Below are positions 46,059 through 57,840 of a DNA stretch of 64,000 nt, in pieces. The notes beneath the pieces were generated by a model. It saw only the letters and a program-made list of their open reading frames with translations. It searched no databases and was not told the origin of the DNA. The first letter of the stretch is position 1. Every line of letters starts with the position of its first letter. Origin of the DNA: CAVXNP01 sp963763305 (GTDB lineage: Bacteria > Pseudomonadota > Gammaproteobacteria > Xanthomonadales > Rhodanobacteraceae); the NCBI GenBank assembly GCA_963763305.1, contig CAVXNP010000001.1, forward strand, positions 2,170,001 through 2,234,000. The letters are read 5' to 3'. A program made the position numbers and the translations under genes.

Positions 46059-46901
46059 GTGGGAGACGGCGGTGCCTCCGTGAGACGAGGGCGACGAAGC
46101 GGTTGGCTGGGCCCGTTGGCTGGCCTGATGTGGCAGCGCTCTCTCATACGGGAGCTGAGCAAGCGGGAAGTACTGGGTCGTTACCGGGGCGCGAGCTTCG
46201 GGATGGCCTGGTCTGTCATCAGCCCGTTCATGATGCTCGGCGTCTATGCCTTTGCGTTCGGGTCCGTCTTGAACAGCCGTTGGCCACATGAGGCCGGCGG
46301 AAACCACGCGTATGCGGTGATCCTGTTCGTTGGCCTGATCATGCACGGCTTCTTTGCCGAGTGCCTTACCCGTGCTCCCACGCTGGTCGTCGCCAATCCG
46401 AACTTCGTCAAGCGCATTGTGTTTCCACTGGAAATTCTTCCTTGGCCGATGATGCTGTCCGCGCTGTTTCACGCCTTTACCAACCTGCTGGTGCTGGCTG
46501 TTCTGATGCTTGCCTTGGAGCACCGGTTGCCACCCACCATGCTCCTGCTGCCGGCCATCATTCTTCCGTTCGCATTGTTGACGCTGGGCGTTTCATGGAT
46601 GCTGGCGTCGCTTGGCGTCTACTTCCGGGACATATCGCAGGTCATGCCCGTGCTGGCCGCCGCATTGCTGTTCCTTTCCTCGGCGATCGTTCCTGTGAGC
46701 GTACTTACGCCGCGCCTTCAGACGCTGTTCCACCTCAACCCGCTGACGTTTTTCATAGATCAGGCGCGGTTGGTCGTGCTGGCGGGAAAGGCGCCGGATT
46801 GGACTGCGCTGGCAATCGCAACCGTGGTCGGCTACTTGGTAGCCTGGCTTGGTCATGCCTGGTTTCTCGCGACCAAGCGGGGGTTTGCCGATGTCCTCTG
46901 A
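46059..46901 (+). CDS. wzm: O-antigen ABC transporter permease Wzm
   Basis: 280 residues, ABC-2 type with about six membrane helices. The cytoplasmic entry LIRELSKREVLGRYRGASFG is the Wzm/TagG signature, and the tail FHLNPLTFFIDQARLVVLAG is typical. It exports lipid-linked polysaccharide across the inner membrane with Wzt. The start is a GTG at 46059; an ATG at 46128 would still keep the conserved part. It follows metB by 15 bases and overlaps wzt by 11. It is unbroken, in contrast to what follows. Confidence 0.85.
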   Translation: MGDGGASVRRGRRSGWLGPLAGLMWQRSLIRELSKREVLGRYRGASFGMAWSVISPFMMLGVYAFAFGSVLNSRWPHEAGGNHAYAVILFVGLIMHGFFAECLTRAPTLVVANPNFVKRIVFPLEILPWPMMLSALFHAFTNLLVLAVLMLALEHRLPPTMLLLPAIILPFALLTLGVSWMLASLGVYFRDISQVMPVLAAALLFLSSAIVPVSVLTPRLQTLFHLNPLTFFIDQARLVVLAGKAPDWTALAIATVVGYLVAWLGHAWFLATKRGFADVL

Positions 46902-48269
46902 GCCTGTCGTGGAAGTTCGCCAGTTGTGCAAGAACTTCCCGGTTTACGACAAACCGCATCACCGGCTCTTCCAGATGTTCAGCCGGAACCGTCGCTGGCA
47001 TCACGAGTTCGAGGCCTTGCGCAACGTATCGTTCTCGATCCGTTGCGGTGAAACCGTGGGAATCGTCGGTCGAAACGGTTCTGGCAAGTCCACTTTGTTG
47101 CAGCTCATCTGCGGAACCCTTGTACCCTCGACGGGCGGACTGAATGTCCGCGGCCGTATCGCTGCACTGCTGGAGCTGGGTGCTGGATTCAATCCGGAGT
47201 TCACCGGTCGCGAAAACGTCTATCTCAACGGCACGGTCATGGGCCTTGAGCGCGCCGAGATCGAATCGAAGATTGACGGACATCCTCGCGTTTGCCGAAT
47301 CGGCGAATTCATCGACCGGCCGGTCAAGACCTATTCCAGCGGCATGTATGTGCGGCTGGCGTTCGCCGTCGCGATCCACGTCGAGCCGGACCTGCTGATG
47401 GTGGACGAGGCGCTCTCGGTCGGCGACGAGGCCTTCCAGCGCAAATGCTTCGCGCGCATCGATAGCCTGCGCAAGCAGGGCTGCACGATATTGTTCGTAT
47501 CCCATGCGGCAGCGACCGTGATCGAACTGTGTGATCGGGCGATTCTGCTCGACGCCGGCGAGATGCTTGCCGATGGCCCCCAAGACCGTTGTATCGCACT
47601 ACCAGCTCTTGCTTACGCCAGCGGAGACCGTGTCGCCGAAGATCCGCAACAGATGGCCGATGGGTGCGCGCGACGAGCCGGCCGAATGCGCTCGCAGAGG
47701 GGGCGGTCAGACGGCCGCTCCCGAAGCCGCAGGCCCCGAGGGTTGCCTGCGGCGAACGAGGATCAGCCGGAGCCGGAAGCCTATTTCGATGAGGGTCTGC
47801 AGTCGCAGAGTGCGGTGGCCTACGCCAACCGGGGCGCCGATCGAGGACCCGCACATAGAGACTCTGTGCTGGCGAGCGGGTCAACGTATCAGTGCCGGTG
47901 AGCGCTACGTCTATACCTATCGGTCCGGTTCGACCAAGGCGTGGCGGGTGCGACGGTTTGGTATGTTGATCAAGACCCTCACGGGAGTCGAGTTGGCCGG
48001 TGGAGTGACCGCGCCGGCCGGAAGATGCCGTCCTGGGTGGATGCCGCGGGCGCGGTCTCCAGGTCCGATTTCGATTCGTATGCGGGCTGGCGCCCGGCGT
48101 CTATTTCATGAATGCGGGCGTCCAGGGTCGGTTGGGGGAAGAAGAGACGTACCTGGACCGGCGTATCGATGTGGTGATGTTCCAGGGTAATGGCGTCGAC
48201 GGGCGCTTGGCACGGGATTTGTCGACCTGGTCGAGGCCGATGGAGCGCCGGGCGCCGCAGGGAACGTGA
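46891..48269 (+). CDS. wzt: O-antigen ABC transporter ATPase Wzt with C-terminal glycan-binding domain (many frameshifts)
   Basis: ATPase part: Walker A GIVGRNGSGKSTL, GRIAALLELGAGFNPEFTGR, signature KTYSSGMYVRLAFAVA and Walker B DLLMVDEALSVGD. A compensated pair of shifts garbles KIDDILAFAEIGEF near 47.28 kb. From about 47580 the frame jumps repeatedly, but homologous pieces persist: PKTVVSHYQLLLTPAE, PEAYFDEGLQSQSAVAYANR, RFGMLIKTLTGVEL, ARLFHECG/PGVYFMNAGVQGR in alternate frames and ETYLDRRIDVVMF. These form the C-terminal carbohydrate-recognition domain that selects the O-antigen. The stop is taken at 48269, just before the next ATG. Whether it works in the cell depends on whether the indels are real. 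Confidence 0.7.
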
Positions 48270-48271
48270 AC

Positions 48272-49606
48272 ATGCGACAAGTCGATATGACCCAGCACAA
48301 TCGCTGTTTGTTGATACTGGGCATGCATCGCAGTGGCACTTCGGCGATAACCCGCTGCCTCAACCTGGTGGCATGGACGTCGGTCCGCATCTGCTGACCC
48401 GGACAAGGACAACCGGAAAGGTTACTGGGAGCACGCCGATGCCGTCCGCATCAACGACGGCTGCTATCGCTCGGCATGAGCTGGTGGAGCCTGGACCCGT
48501 TGCCGGAGGGGGTGGCTTCGGGCGAGGCGCAGCGATCGGCGCGCGCGGAAATCGCGAGCTGTAACCGTGACTTCACGCGGCGTACCGCTGTGGGGCATCA
48601 AGGATCCGCGGATGTGCCGGCTGGCGCCTCTGTGGATCGATGTCTCGGCGCGCTGGGTATCGACGTATCCGCAGTATGCGTTGGCCGTTCGCCGGTCGAG
48701 GTGGCGCGGTCACTGGGCAAGGCGCATGGGCTTTCGGAGGAAGCGGCTGTCCTTTCGTGGCTCCAGTACACGGCTGAATCGGAGCGAGCCACCCGTCATT
48801 TGCGCCGGGCCATGGTGTCCATCAACCGGGTGTTCGATCAGCCCGTCCGGATGCTGGAAGACATCGGCGCAGCCCTCGAGATTTCCTGGCCGGTCGCACC
48901 GACCGAACGCAAGGCGGACGAAGGCTTTCGTGGATGCGGGCCTGAGAGCGCATGACGAGGTCAGCTCCGTCCAGCCATTGCCCCCCGTGCGTTGAGCGGA
49001 TGGCGGAGGCATCGGAGAGCCTCGCCGCGGCAAACGGCGAGCGAGATTGGACGAAGCTGTCTTCCATCTCCGACGCCGCGGCAGAGCTGTTTGACGCGCT
49101 GAGCTACCGTGCCCGTGCCTTGTTGCCAGACGAGGCTGAATGGGCCCACCAGGTGGCTATGGCGGAGCGGCGACAAGCGCATGCCGTGCTCTACTGGGGC
49201 ACGTCGCACAAGGTTTTTCCGAACGCCGCTCAAGCGTCCAGCCGGTACCCCTCGGTCGTGCGCAACTGACCTTGAGCTGGCTTCAGTAGTGACGAACTGG
49301 TACGCCTTGACCCTGCCGATCGCGCAGGGTGCTACCGGTTTCATGCCTTGACGTTGGTTGACGCCGAAGGCCAAGTTTTGTGGAGCTGGGACGACGAGTC
49401 CGCGATGCCACTTGGTGGGTATCGAGCGCGTAAACCAGATGCGCGGGGTCGAACCCTTTGATCGCGTCGGAGATGACCCGCAGATCCACCTGGCGTGGCC
49501 CCGGAGTACTTTGCCAGCCCGTACCCTGGTCCTGGGCGTAGAGCGTTTGGACGAGCGCAGGATGTCCGAAATGTCGACGTTGGCGATCTGCTTCACAAGA
49601 AAATGA
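48272..49606 (+). CDS. Sulfotransferase-family protein, heavily frameshifted
   Basis: The start MRQVDMTQHNRCLLILGMHR leads into the PAPS-type loop GMHRSGTSAITRCLNLV, in other frames continuing MSWWSLDPLPEGVA, WGIKDPRMCRLAPLW, EVARSLGKAHGLSEEAAVLS, EDIGAALEISWPV and RAHDEVSSVQPLPP. Those motifs match bacterial sulfotransferase-family proteins found in O-antigen loci. A C-terminal part (ALTLVDAEGQVLWSWDDE, GDDPQIHLAWP) resembles a beta-rich domain. The stop at 49606 overlaps the next ATG (ATGA), which supports this boundary, but a single fused gene with the next one cannot be excluded. At least ten frame changes are present. Transfer of sulfate to the glycan is inference. Confidence 0.5.
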
Positions 49607-52136
49607 GCGATCGCTTCGCGCCGAGTTTCGCTCTGCGTGCGTGGCGTGGGAAGAAAAAGAGTCCCGGCTGCGTGATGCTATCCGCACCATTGAGGCTGAG
49701 AAAGTAGCGTCCGCGCAGATCCAGCAGCAGCTGGCGAGCCTCGCGCAGGCGCAGCAGCGCCATGCTGAAATGACCCACGCCCTGCTGAGGCGAGGGCTTA
49801 CTGCAAGGCTGCGCCGGCGCCTTCCATCAACGCGTTTCAGGATAGATCCCAGGCAGCAGCTGGAGCTGCTGGACTGGGCTAACCGGTCGCTATCGGGTCA
49901 CCGGCGATGATCCGGTCTTTGCCTGTGCAAGCGGATAGGGTTCCGCTTTACCCGTCCCGGGTTGGTACGTGGTAACCTGCGCGTGACAACGCGGGAAGCG
50001 CCTGCTTAGCCATGCCTGTACCCGGACTACGGTCCGGATGCTTATTGTACAACCCTGCGGGTGAAGGCATGCTCTTCGTCAGGCCCGGGCGCAGTATCCA
50101 TCGTGGCCTGGAGCAAGGTCACTTCATACCTGTGGGTTTTCCGGTGCCGACCCGGCCCAGTCGCCTTGCGAGCTTTCCGTGTGCTCGGCTGTCGATCAAG
50201 CGCGTCAGCAGGGCGCGCGCTGCCTGGGAGCTTTTCAAGGCATGGCGACGTCCGCTGGATACGCTGGGCGGACTTTAAGGCCGGCGTGGCGCAGCATCCT
50301 ACGTAGCTTCCGAACGTCAGGACTCGCTGGTGCTATCGCGGGTCTATCCGACTGGTACACGATCGGTGACCCTCGCGAAAACAGCTATGACGCGTGGGTA
50401 GCCCTCTCCGACGGCATTCGCCAGCGGCCCTCAGCGCAGCAACCCTGCGCTGGGAGGGCTGGCGCGACACCAGCCGCTGATATAACTCTTGTTACCACCT
50501 ACAATACCGATGAACCATGGCTGCGTCGGTGTTTGGACAGCGTACTCGGCACAGTCGTATCCCCGATTGGGAGCTATGCGTCGCAGACGGATTGCCTCCG
50601 CCGGAAAGGCGCACGTCATGAACGCCCTGCCTTAACCAATACGCGGGCCAAAGACAAGCGCATACGCTGGCGCGTTCAACGGCGTGACCAGACGGGCATA
50701 TCTCAGCAGACTCCAATACCGCGCTGCATATGGCCAAAGGCGAGTACGTTGCCCTGCTTGACCACGATGACGAGCTGCGTACCCACTGGCTCTGCACTCG
50801 GTGATCGCCGCACTGCAGCAACATCCGCAATGGAGGTTGATCTATAGCGACGAAGACAAGATTGACGAACGCGGTCGTCGCTATGTTGCCTACATAGAAG
50901 CCGGACTGAAACCAGGACCTGCTGCTTTCACCAGAACTGCATCTCGCACCTGGGCGTTTATCAACGTCAGCTTGTATTGGACATCAGCGGCTTTCAGAGG
51001 GTTATGAGGATAACCGGAGCTTGGGATTGGCCCTGCGGTGGGTTGAAAAGCTCGGAGCAGAAGAGATGGGACACATCCCGCGCGTGCTGTCTGGCTGGAG
51101 AGCAATCCCCGGCTCAACAGCAGTTGGCGTAGCCGGGAAAAGTTATGCCCGAACAGCGGCGATGAAGGCCATCACCGAACATCTGGAGCGTACTGGCGCG
51201 GATGCTTTCAGTCAGAGAGCATGACGCTTGCCCGCCTGAGGGGGCGATTTCATTGCGGCTGCCGGAGGACAGGCCCGGTTGCCCAAGGTCAGCCTGATCA
51301 TCCCCACCCGCGATGGACTGCACCTGCTCAAGCGGTGCATGGATTAAATATTTGCGCTTACCGATTACGACGAGTACGAGGTCATCATCGTGGACAAAGC
51401 GCTACAGATTTCACCGAAGCCCGAGACCATAGAATATTTCGAGCAGGTGGTAGCAGACCCTCGGGTACGGGTGCTGGCCTATGACCAACCGTTCAATTAT
51501 CGGCACTCAACAATTACGCCGTGAGGCAGACCTCCGGCGAGCTGGTGAGCTGATCAATAATGATATCGAGGTCATCTCGCCCTGCTGGCTGCGGGAAATG
51601 GCCGGGCACGCCATCCGTCCGGAGATAGGTGCCGTGGGCGCCATGCTCTACACTTCCCGGACAACACGATCCAGCACGCGAGTCATTCTCGGCCTTGGCG
51701 GCGTAGCCGGACACGTGCATGGCGGTCATCCTCGCGGGTACGTCGGCCAGATGGGTCGGGCGCAACTGACCCAGAACCTAGGACTGCAGTGTCACCGCCA
51801 CATACAGCTTGATACGCCGCTCGGTGTTCGAACAGGTTGACGGGCTGGACGAATCGCTGCGCGTGGCTTTCAACGACGTCGACTTCTGCTTACGCATCCG
51901 ACGCCTGGGATACCGCGAATCTCTGGACGCCGTGTGCCGAACTCTACCATCATGAATCGGCAACCCGAGGCTACGAGGATTCGCCCGAGAAACAGGCCAG
52001 GTTTGCCGGCGAAGTCGAGCGCATGCAGATGCTATGGGGCGAGGAACTAGTCAATGATCCAGCCTACAACCCCAACCTGACATTGTCAGGGACCCCCTTC
52101 GACCTTGCGTTTCCGCCCCGGAATGCTGTCATGTGA
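49603..52136 (+). CDS. Tandem GT2 glycosyltransferase (rhamnan-synthesis type), heavily frameshifted
   Basis: Beginning MSDRFAPSFALRAWRGKKKS, a coiled-coil N-terminal part (TIEAEKVASAQIQQQLASL) leads to a beta-rich region (YPDYG, LLSPCLYPDYG in shifted frames). Two GT-A glycosyltransferase domains follow: the first with VTTYNTDEPWLRRCLDSVL (from about 50487), ALLDHDDEL (about 50755) and YSDEDKI (50842); the second with KVSLIIPTRDGLHLLKRCMD (about 51285) and INNDIEVISPCWLREM (51553). It ends with ELYHHESATRGYEDSPEKQA and FDLAFPPRNAVM. This layout is that of two-domain rhamnosyl- or O-antigen transferases. Frame changes occur about every 60-150 bases, so the exact sequence is unreliable. Confidence 0.6.
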
Positions 52137-52259
52137 TTAGTCGTTCTATCGCGGCCAGCGTTTCTGATCGCTGGCCGCGATGGTTTGCACTTTCACTGCT
52201 GGCGGATTGCTGCCATGACGCCTGTCTCTGATTTGCGGTAGGCAACGTGGGCAGGGGGG

Positions 52260-54138
52260 TCACTGCGGAAAGTGCTCAACAAGAAAAGTGGAGGCTGGCA
52301 CGGTCAGGTGCCCACGATCGAAGCTGGTCAACTGGTCGAGGCGCCCGCCAATCATTGTCAGGCAGCCCTGCATATTGCAAAGCACCCGTGCCGGCGAGAG
52401 ATAGCGGGCACCATGCTCGCGAGCAAACGACTCCATGCCTTTCTCCAGCGGAGCTCGGCCTTGCAGTGCTGCGTTGGGAAGCCGCTGATGAAGCTGTCCA
52501 TCCGCCTTGTACGCATCGTAGATGGTGACGGGAAGGGTTTTTGGCCATTCTGGCAGTTGCCCCACCATGTCAATATGTTGCACGCCATTGAGGCGCAATT
52601 GGGCAATCGCCGAAGCGACCCCGGGCTCGATGGCCGGCCACCCCTGGCCTATCCAGTTGGCAGCAATCACAACGCGACTTACCTTCTCCTCGCGTACCCT
52701 GCGCATCACTTGCGCATCAAGCTCCTCGCAACGCCTGCCGCCGGACGCGAACTTTAGCGAGGGTGGGCAGCCGACGGCAGTTGCTGCAGGACAGCCTCGC
52801 CTTTCCTGCCAGAACATGCTTGTAGCCTGGATAGAGTGCCGCTGCGTAGGAGTCGCCCCACAGTAGTACGACCGGCTTGCCTGGGGCCTTGTCACCATCA
52901 GCACATCCCTGAAGCGCCGATGCGGGATCGGTTGCAGTCAGGAAGCAGTGATGTGAGCGATAAACAATGGAGGGGTCGTACTTGAAGGTCGCCAATGCCT
53001 GGATCTGTCCAGGAAAACGAGAAGAAAAGCCTGCATTGGCACTAACCACCAGGCCTGCGCCACAAATGACTGCGAGAGGGGCACATACAGCAGCAAGGCG
53101 GAATTTCGGGTGCGCTGCGCGTCTGAAGCGTACAGGCTTTTCCACTACCTGATACGTCAACCAAGCCAGAGCAAAACTCAACAGCACAATAGCTGCGATT
53201 GCGATCTTGGACGGGTCGCCGCTCTCGTGAATTCGCAGGAAGGTGAGCAGCGGCCAATGCCACAGGTAGAGCGGATAACTGATGAGGCCTACGGCCACCA
53301 TCCCCCGAAGCGACAAAATTTTCCGGTTTATCCACGCGTCGGGGCCTGCGGATATTAGTAATGTTGCGCCGACTGTCGGCATAAGCGCCCACCAGCCCGG
53401 AAACTTGCTGTCCTGGTTCAGCATCACTACTACCAAGGCGATAAACGCGAGCCCCAGGATGGCTTTGGTCTCTGACCACCATCGCGGCGTTGGCTCAGTC
53501 ACGTTCCGCAATGAGTGGCATGCCAGCAGTCCGCCAATACCCAGTTCCCAGAAACGGCTGAAGGGCGAGTAGAAGGCCGCGACGGTATCCACATGCGTCT
53601 GCCACACGCTGAAGGCGAATGACAGCACCACGACGATGGCGAGCATGCCGAGCAGGTGCAATTTCAGGCGATGCGCGAGTAGAAGCAGTAGCGGCCAGAT
53701 GATATAGAACTGTTCCTCGATTCCCAGTGACCAGAGGTGCAGTAGCGGCTTGCTCAATGCTGCGGCATCGAAGTACCCGGACTCTCGCCAAAGTAGCAGG
53801 TTGGAAATAAATGCAGCGCCGCCCGCAACGTGCTTGCCGAGCCTCTCGTACTGGTCGGGAAGCAACATGAGCCAGCCCGCAACACAAACAAACAGAAGTA
53901 CCGCTACCAGCGCAGGGAAAATCCGTCTTGCCCGACGACTGTAGAACCACCCAAGCGAGAATTTTCCGGCCTCCAGTGCCCTCTGGAGAATGCCTGTGAT
54001 CAGGAATCCGGAAATAACAAAAAAGATGTCGACGCCTACATAACCGCCGGGCACGACAGTCGGTGCCGCATGAAAGGCTACCACCAGCAGAACAGCAACC
54101 GAGCGGAGCCCATCAATATCCGGGCGATACTTCAGCAT
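52260..54138 (-). CDS. OafA-type acyltransferase with C-terminal SGNH domain (two frameshifts)
   Basis: Acyltransferase-3 family: MLKYRPDIDGLRSVAVLLVV, the catalytic-type His in FHAAPTVVPGGYVGVDIFFV, FYSRRARRIFPAL and about ten membrane helices to residue 370. A periplasmic SGNH-hydrolase-like domain follows, with LLWGDSYAAALYPGY and, near the end, AREHGARYLSPARVL. It O-acetylates LPS or capsule sugars from the inner membrane. Frame breaks near 52800 and 52765 interrupt the SGNH part; the correct reading continues to FDRGHLTVPASTFLVEHF and the stop at 52260. The start at 54138 has a GGGAG site and replaces a long unsupported N-terminal extension. Base composition is less GC-rich than the housekeeping genes. 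Confidence 0.8.
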
Positions 54139-54263
54139 GATGACTCCCTGAGGTTTTGCAAGTCTTGATTTCGCCAGGCGCCGGGCCTTGATAGCCTTCT
54201 CGATAAGAGCCGGTGTCCCGGACGCGGCGCGCCGAACGTGGTAGAGGTCGTGCGATAAGTCTT

Positions 54264-56762
54264 TTATTGTTCGCGCTGAGGCAATCGCCTCCGCCTGACA
54301 ATGCGGGGCCAGATGAGAAGCGCGATGAGCGCGAGCAGGGCGGCCACGGTAATGCAGGTTCCCAGGACCAGGCCTTTTGGCCTGTAGGTAATTCGGATCC
54401 TTGCCGGGCCCGCTACTGCGACCGCGGGTAGTGCGCCGTAATACCTCTTTACCGGGACTCGCTGCCCATTTACGCGGGCCTCCCAGCCGCTCGACCAAAG
54501 CATTGGAATGATCACGTACCCCGATGTCTTGCCGCGATAGGACACCAAAAAATCCTCCGCGTGCTTGACGGATGTATCCACCAGAGTTCCGCTACCAGCC
54601 CCGGGTATTGCCGATAGCTCGCCAAGGAAATAGGGCCCGCCAGGCGCCTGCATGTTCTCGAGCAGATAGACGCCGTGATCTTTCTCTAGCACCCTGAATG
54701 GACTCTCGTCAGGACGGGGCTCCAATAGCTGAAGGTCCATACAACCGGCGAACGAGGCATTGTCGACCCGCAGTGAGCAGTTTTCTCCGGTCCCCGCGAA
54801 CGCCCACACGGTCAACTTCTCGGACGGACCTGGATTTCGATAGTTCATATGAATCGCATACTCCCCTTGAGCGAGGCAGGTGGTTCCAGGCAGGTCAAAG
54901 GGCTGCAGTGCGTTGTCGCGGATGCCGGAGGCCGCCACTGAACTTGTGCCTTTGACACTGCCGTCGCTCATGCTGACGAGCTGCAACTCAACTTCCCCGT
55001 GGAGATTGGCGCGGGCGTAGGTTGCGAGGCGAACGTCGATTGCCGGGATGCAGCTTTGCTGATCGAGCTTGAATGTCTGGATCCATTGATGAGAGGGCAG
55101 CGGCGGGAGTGGTTGCCTCTTCGCGCTTTTCCCGTTCGATACCCTGAGCGGTACGCGCTTCAGCAGGGGATTGCCGCCCAGAAGCGCGTAGCGTACGTCG
55201 AGTGCGCGCATGGCGGGCGAATCGAAATGGTAGCTGTTCCCCTCGATGCGGGTCGCTGTGGGAGTGGTGAACGGGTGGTCGGCAAGTTGTGCGAGCGTGG
55301 GGCGCAACTGCGGAGCCGCAAAGGCGTGAGCGAGCCAGTCGGGAAGCCCGTATGCACCGAGAGTGCCTGAGACCAGGAAGCTGTTGTCTACGATGACGCT
55401 CTGGAAGGGGCCGATAGAATTTTGTACGCGGGAGATCAGTGGTGTCGGCGGGTAGCGAATAGGCTGAAGCTACCGGGCCGTTGAACAATCTGAAGAAAGT
55501 GATCTGATCTACTGATTGATAGCCACACGCGAGGAGCGCTGCTGTGACAACAGTCCGCCCTGATCCGAACGTTTCGAGGAGGTTGTGAAATCCCCAGGCT
55601 GCAGTTGCCGCGAGGCCGATATCCAGCAGAATGATTGCGCGTGACCACGGGTTGTTCGACAGTCCTGGCACCCAACTGAGCGCCTTTACGGGCACGAGTT
55701 GGAATACCAGCGTGGCACCCACCACTACCAGACTCAACGCCAACCATGCGACGACCGACTGCTGGCGTCGGAGCAACATGAAGGCACCTACCGGGGCCAG
55801 CAGCAGGGGGAGCATTCCCACATACATCGCTCTTTCAACTGATGGTGTCGCCTTCGCGGCCCCCGGAAGGAGAAGCTTCGCGTCAGTCCAGAATCGCAGA
55901 GCGCTTCCAGCATCGGCGTGCCGGTAGCCAAAGTCCATGGACCGGAACCAGTCTATGAAGACGATCAGCGGGATGGCGCAAATGGCCAGGGACATCGTAA
56001 GGGCAGCGACCATGCCGAGGCAGAGTCGAATGCGGTGCTCACCCCGCGCGCCAGCCAGAATAAGCACATACAGCGCCACCGCGCCCAGGCCGAGCAGAGT
56101 AACGAATGGGAATCCGCCGACAATCATCAGGGCTAGCGTGATGACTACCGCCACCAGGTTGCGGGCGGTTTGATCCTTGCTCCATCGATCTGTTGCCCAC
56201 AGCGACCAGCAAATCCAGATGGACGTAAGGGTATGCGGCCAGTACAGCCAGCCAGCATGGAAGCCGCACAGCATGACTGTGATCCCGCCAAACATCGCGG
56301 CCGCGGGCTTGAGATGGCGAGACAGCCACAGGTGCGCGCCAAAGCCGGCGGCAACCAGATTGAACAGGGTTGCCAGATAGAAACCAAAGGCTGGAGTCTT
56401 GCCGAGGGCGAAGAGGGCGAGGGCGGGGTTAGTTCCCCGTTTGTAAAATCCTGAATGCCCGGACGTCCGCCCTTGGGTAACGGATTCCAGGTAGGGATGT
56501 GTCCCTCACGAACCTGCTTTCTTGCATACAACCACTGGGGCAGCAATACATCCAGAATGTCGGATCGTTGATTGTTGCGTATGTCTGTGGTGTGGGTAAC
56601 CGAGTGCCAGCCCGGTTGATTAACCAGCAGATCGAACGGGCCAACCGTCTGTGCCTTGAAAGGATTGGCCCCCAGCGCGATCGCCGCAAGCGCGATATAA
56701 ACGGCCAGGAACGCAACATGCCAATGTCGTCTAGTTGCGTGCGCAGCAATAAGGCTCCTCAT
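54264..56762 (-). CDS. YfhO-family membrane protein, probable GT-C-type glycosyltransferase (two frameshifts)
   Basis: About 832 residues from the ATG at 56762. The N-terminal MRSLIAAHATRRHWHVAFLA helix leads to DILDVLLPQWLYARKQVREG and IPTWNPLPKGGRP, the soluble loop of YfhO proteins. About twelve membrane helices, including FGGITVMLCGFHAGWLYWP and LSWVPGLSNNPWSRA, and a beta-rich C-terminal domain (GYVIIPMLWSSGWEARVNGQ) follow. Breaks at about 56435 and 55460 offset each other, and the total length is a multiple of three. YfhO proteins are linked to transfer of lipid-linked sugars outside the membrane. With the overlapping DPM-like gene, glycan side-chain addition is plausible. Confidence 0.72.
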
Positions 56763-57694
56763 GGGTGCTGCTGACTGTTTAGCTTGTAATTGATCTTTTC
56801 CAGCAACTTGCGATTGGTCGCGATTAGGTCGCCGATCAAGCCCATCATATATAGCAGCGTGCCCAACGTGACACACAGAGAGGCGAGAATCACCGATTGC
56901 ACGTGGCCTCACCGCCTTCGCCAATGTAGTAATAAAGAAAACGCCCCGGCGATCAGCCCGATCAGCATGAACACCGAGCCCACCCAAAAGAACAGCGCAA
57001 GCGGTCGATAAATAACGAAAACCCGCAGGATCGTTCCCAACGAGCGCCTGACATAGCTGGAGATGCTCTTCACCAGTCGCGAAGGCCGCAGGTCGCCATT
57101 GGTGCGGATCGGTACCGAGGCAATCCGCAGGTTGCTCTGGCCGGCCTGGATGATTGTTTCCAGCGTGTACGTATAGGCACTGAACACATTGAGCCGCATT
57201 GCCGCATCGCGAGAGATTGCGCGAAAGCCGCTTGGCGCATCGGTCACGTCAGTCTTGCTGGCCATCCTTACGGCCCAACTACCCAAGCGCTGCAGCTTCT
57301 TCTTGATCCACGAAAAGTGCTCGGTTTCGTCAATGGGCCGCGCGCCAATGACGATGTCTGCTTCGTGGGCAAGTAGCGGTGCCGTTAACTTCGGGATATC
57401 GGCACCACAGTACTGGTTGTCTGCGTCGGTATTGACGATCACATCGGCGCCCAACCTGAGGCATGCATCCAGTCCGGACATGAAGCCGACCGCCAGGCCG
57501 CGATTTACCGGATGGCGAACCACATGATGGACGCCATTCTGACGTGCGATTTCCGCCGTATTGTCGGTAGACCCATCGTCGATGATCAGCCACTCGACGG
57601 AGTCGAAGCCCTCCACTTCGCGCGGAAGATCGGCGAGAGCGATAGCCAGTGTCTCGGCCTCGTTGAGGCAGGGGATCTGGATGATGAGTTTCAT
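56759..57694 (-). CDS. DPM1-like GT2 glycosyltransferase with C-terminal membrane helices (two frameshifts)
   Basis: 311 residues. GT-A start MKLIIQIPCLNEAETLAIAL, DDGSTDNTAEIARQNGV, the nucleotide-sugar DXD-like VNTDADNQY and ARPIDETEHFSWIKKKLQRLG identify a polyprenyl-phosphate glycosyltransferase. At the C-terminus FFWVGSVFMLIGLIAGAF begins the membrane part, and after two closely spaced frameshifts (about 56935 and 56900) it continues VQSVILASLCVTLGTLLYMM and GDLIATNRKLLEKINYKL. The stop overlaps the ATG of the YfhO gene. It probably loads a sugar onto undecaprenyl phosphate for use by YfhO. Confidence 0.82.
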
Positions 57695-57840
57695 GGCGTA
57701 ATCCTATGACGCATTAAATTCCTCCGCGGCACTTCGACCGTCAGTCTAATTGGCAGGCAATGCGGGTGTCTGCATCCCACCAATGTCCAGGCCGTGGAAA
57801 TCCTGACTTGTGGCCGACGCGGATTGCCCCGCGCTCGCAT

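Noticed and set aside
52717..54498. N-terminal extension of the acyltransferase to 54498
   Set aside because: The extra 120 residues are basic, without hydrophobic or family features; the conserved MLKYRPDIDGLRS start at 54138 has a ribosome site.
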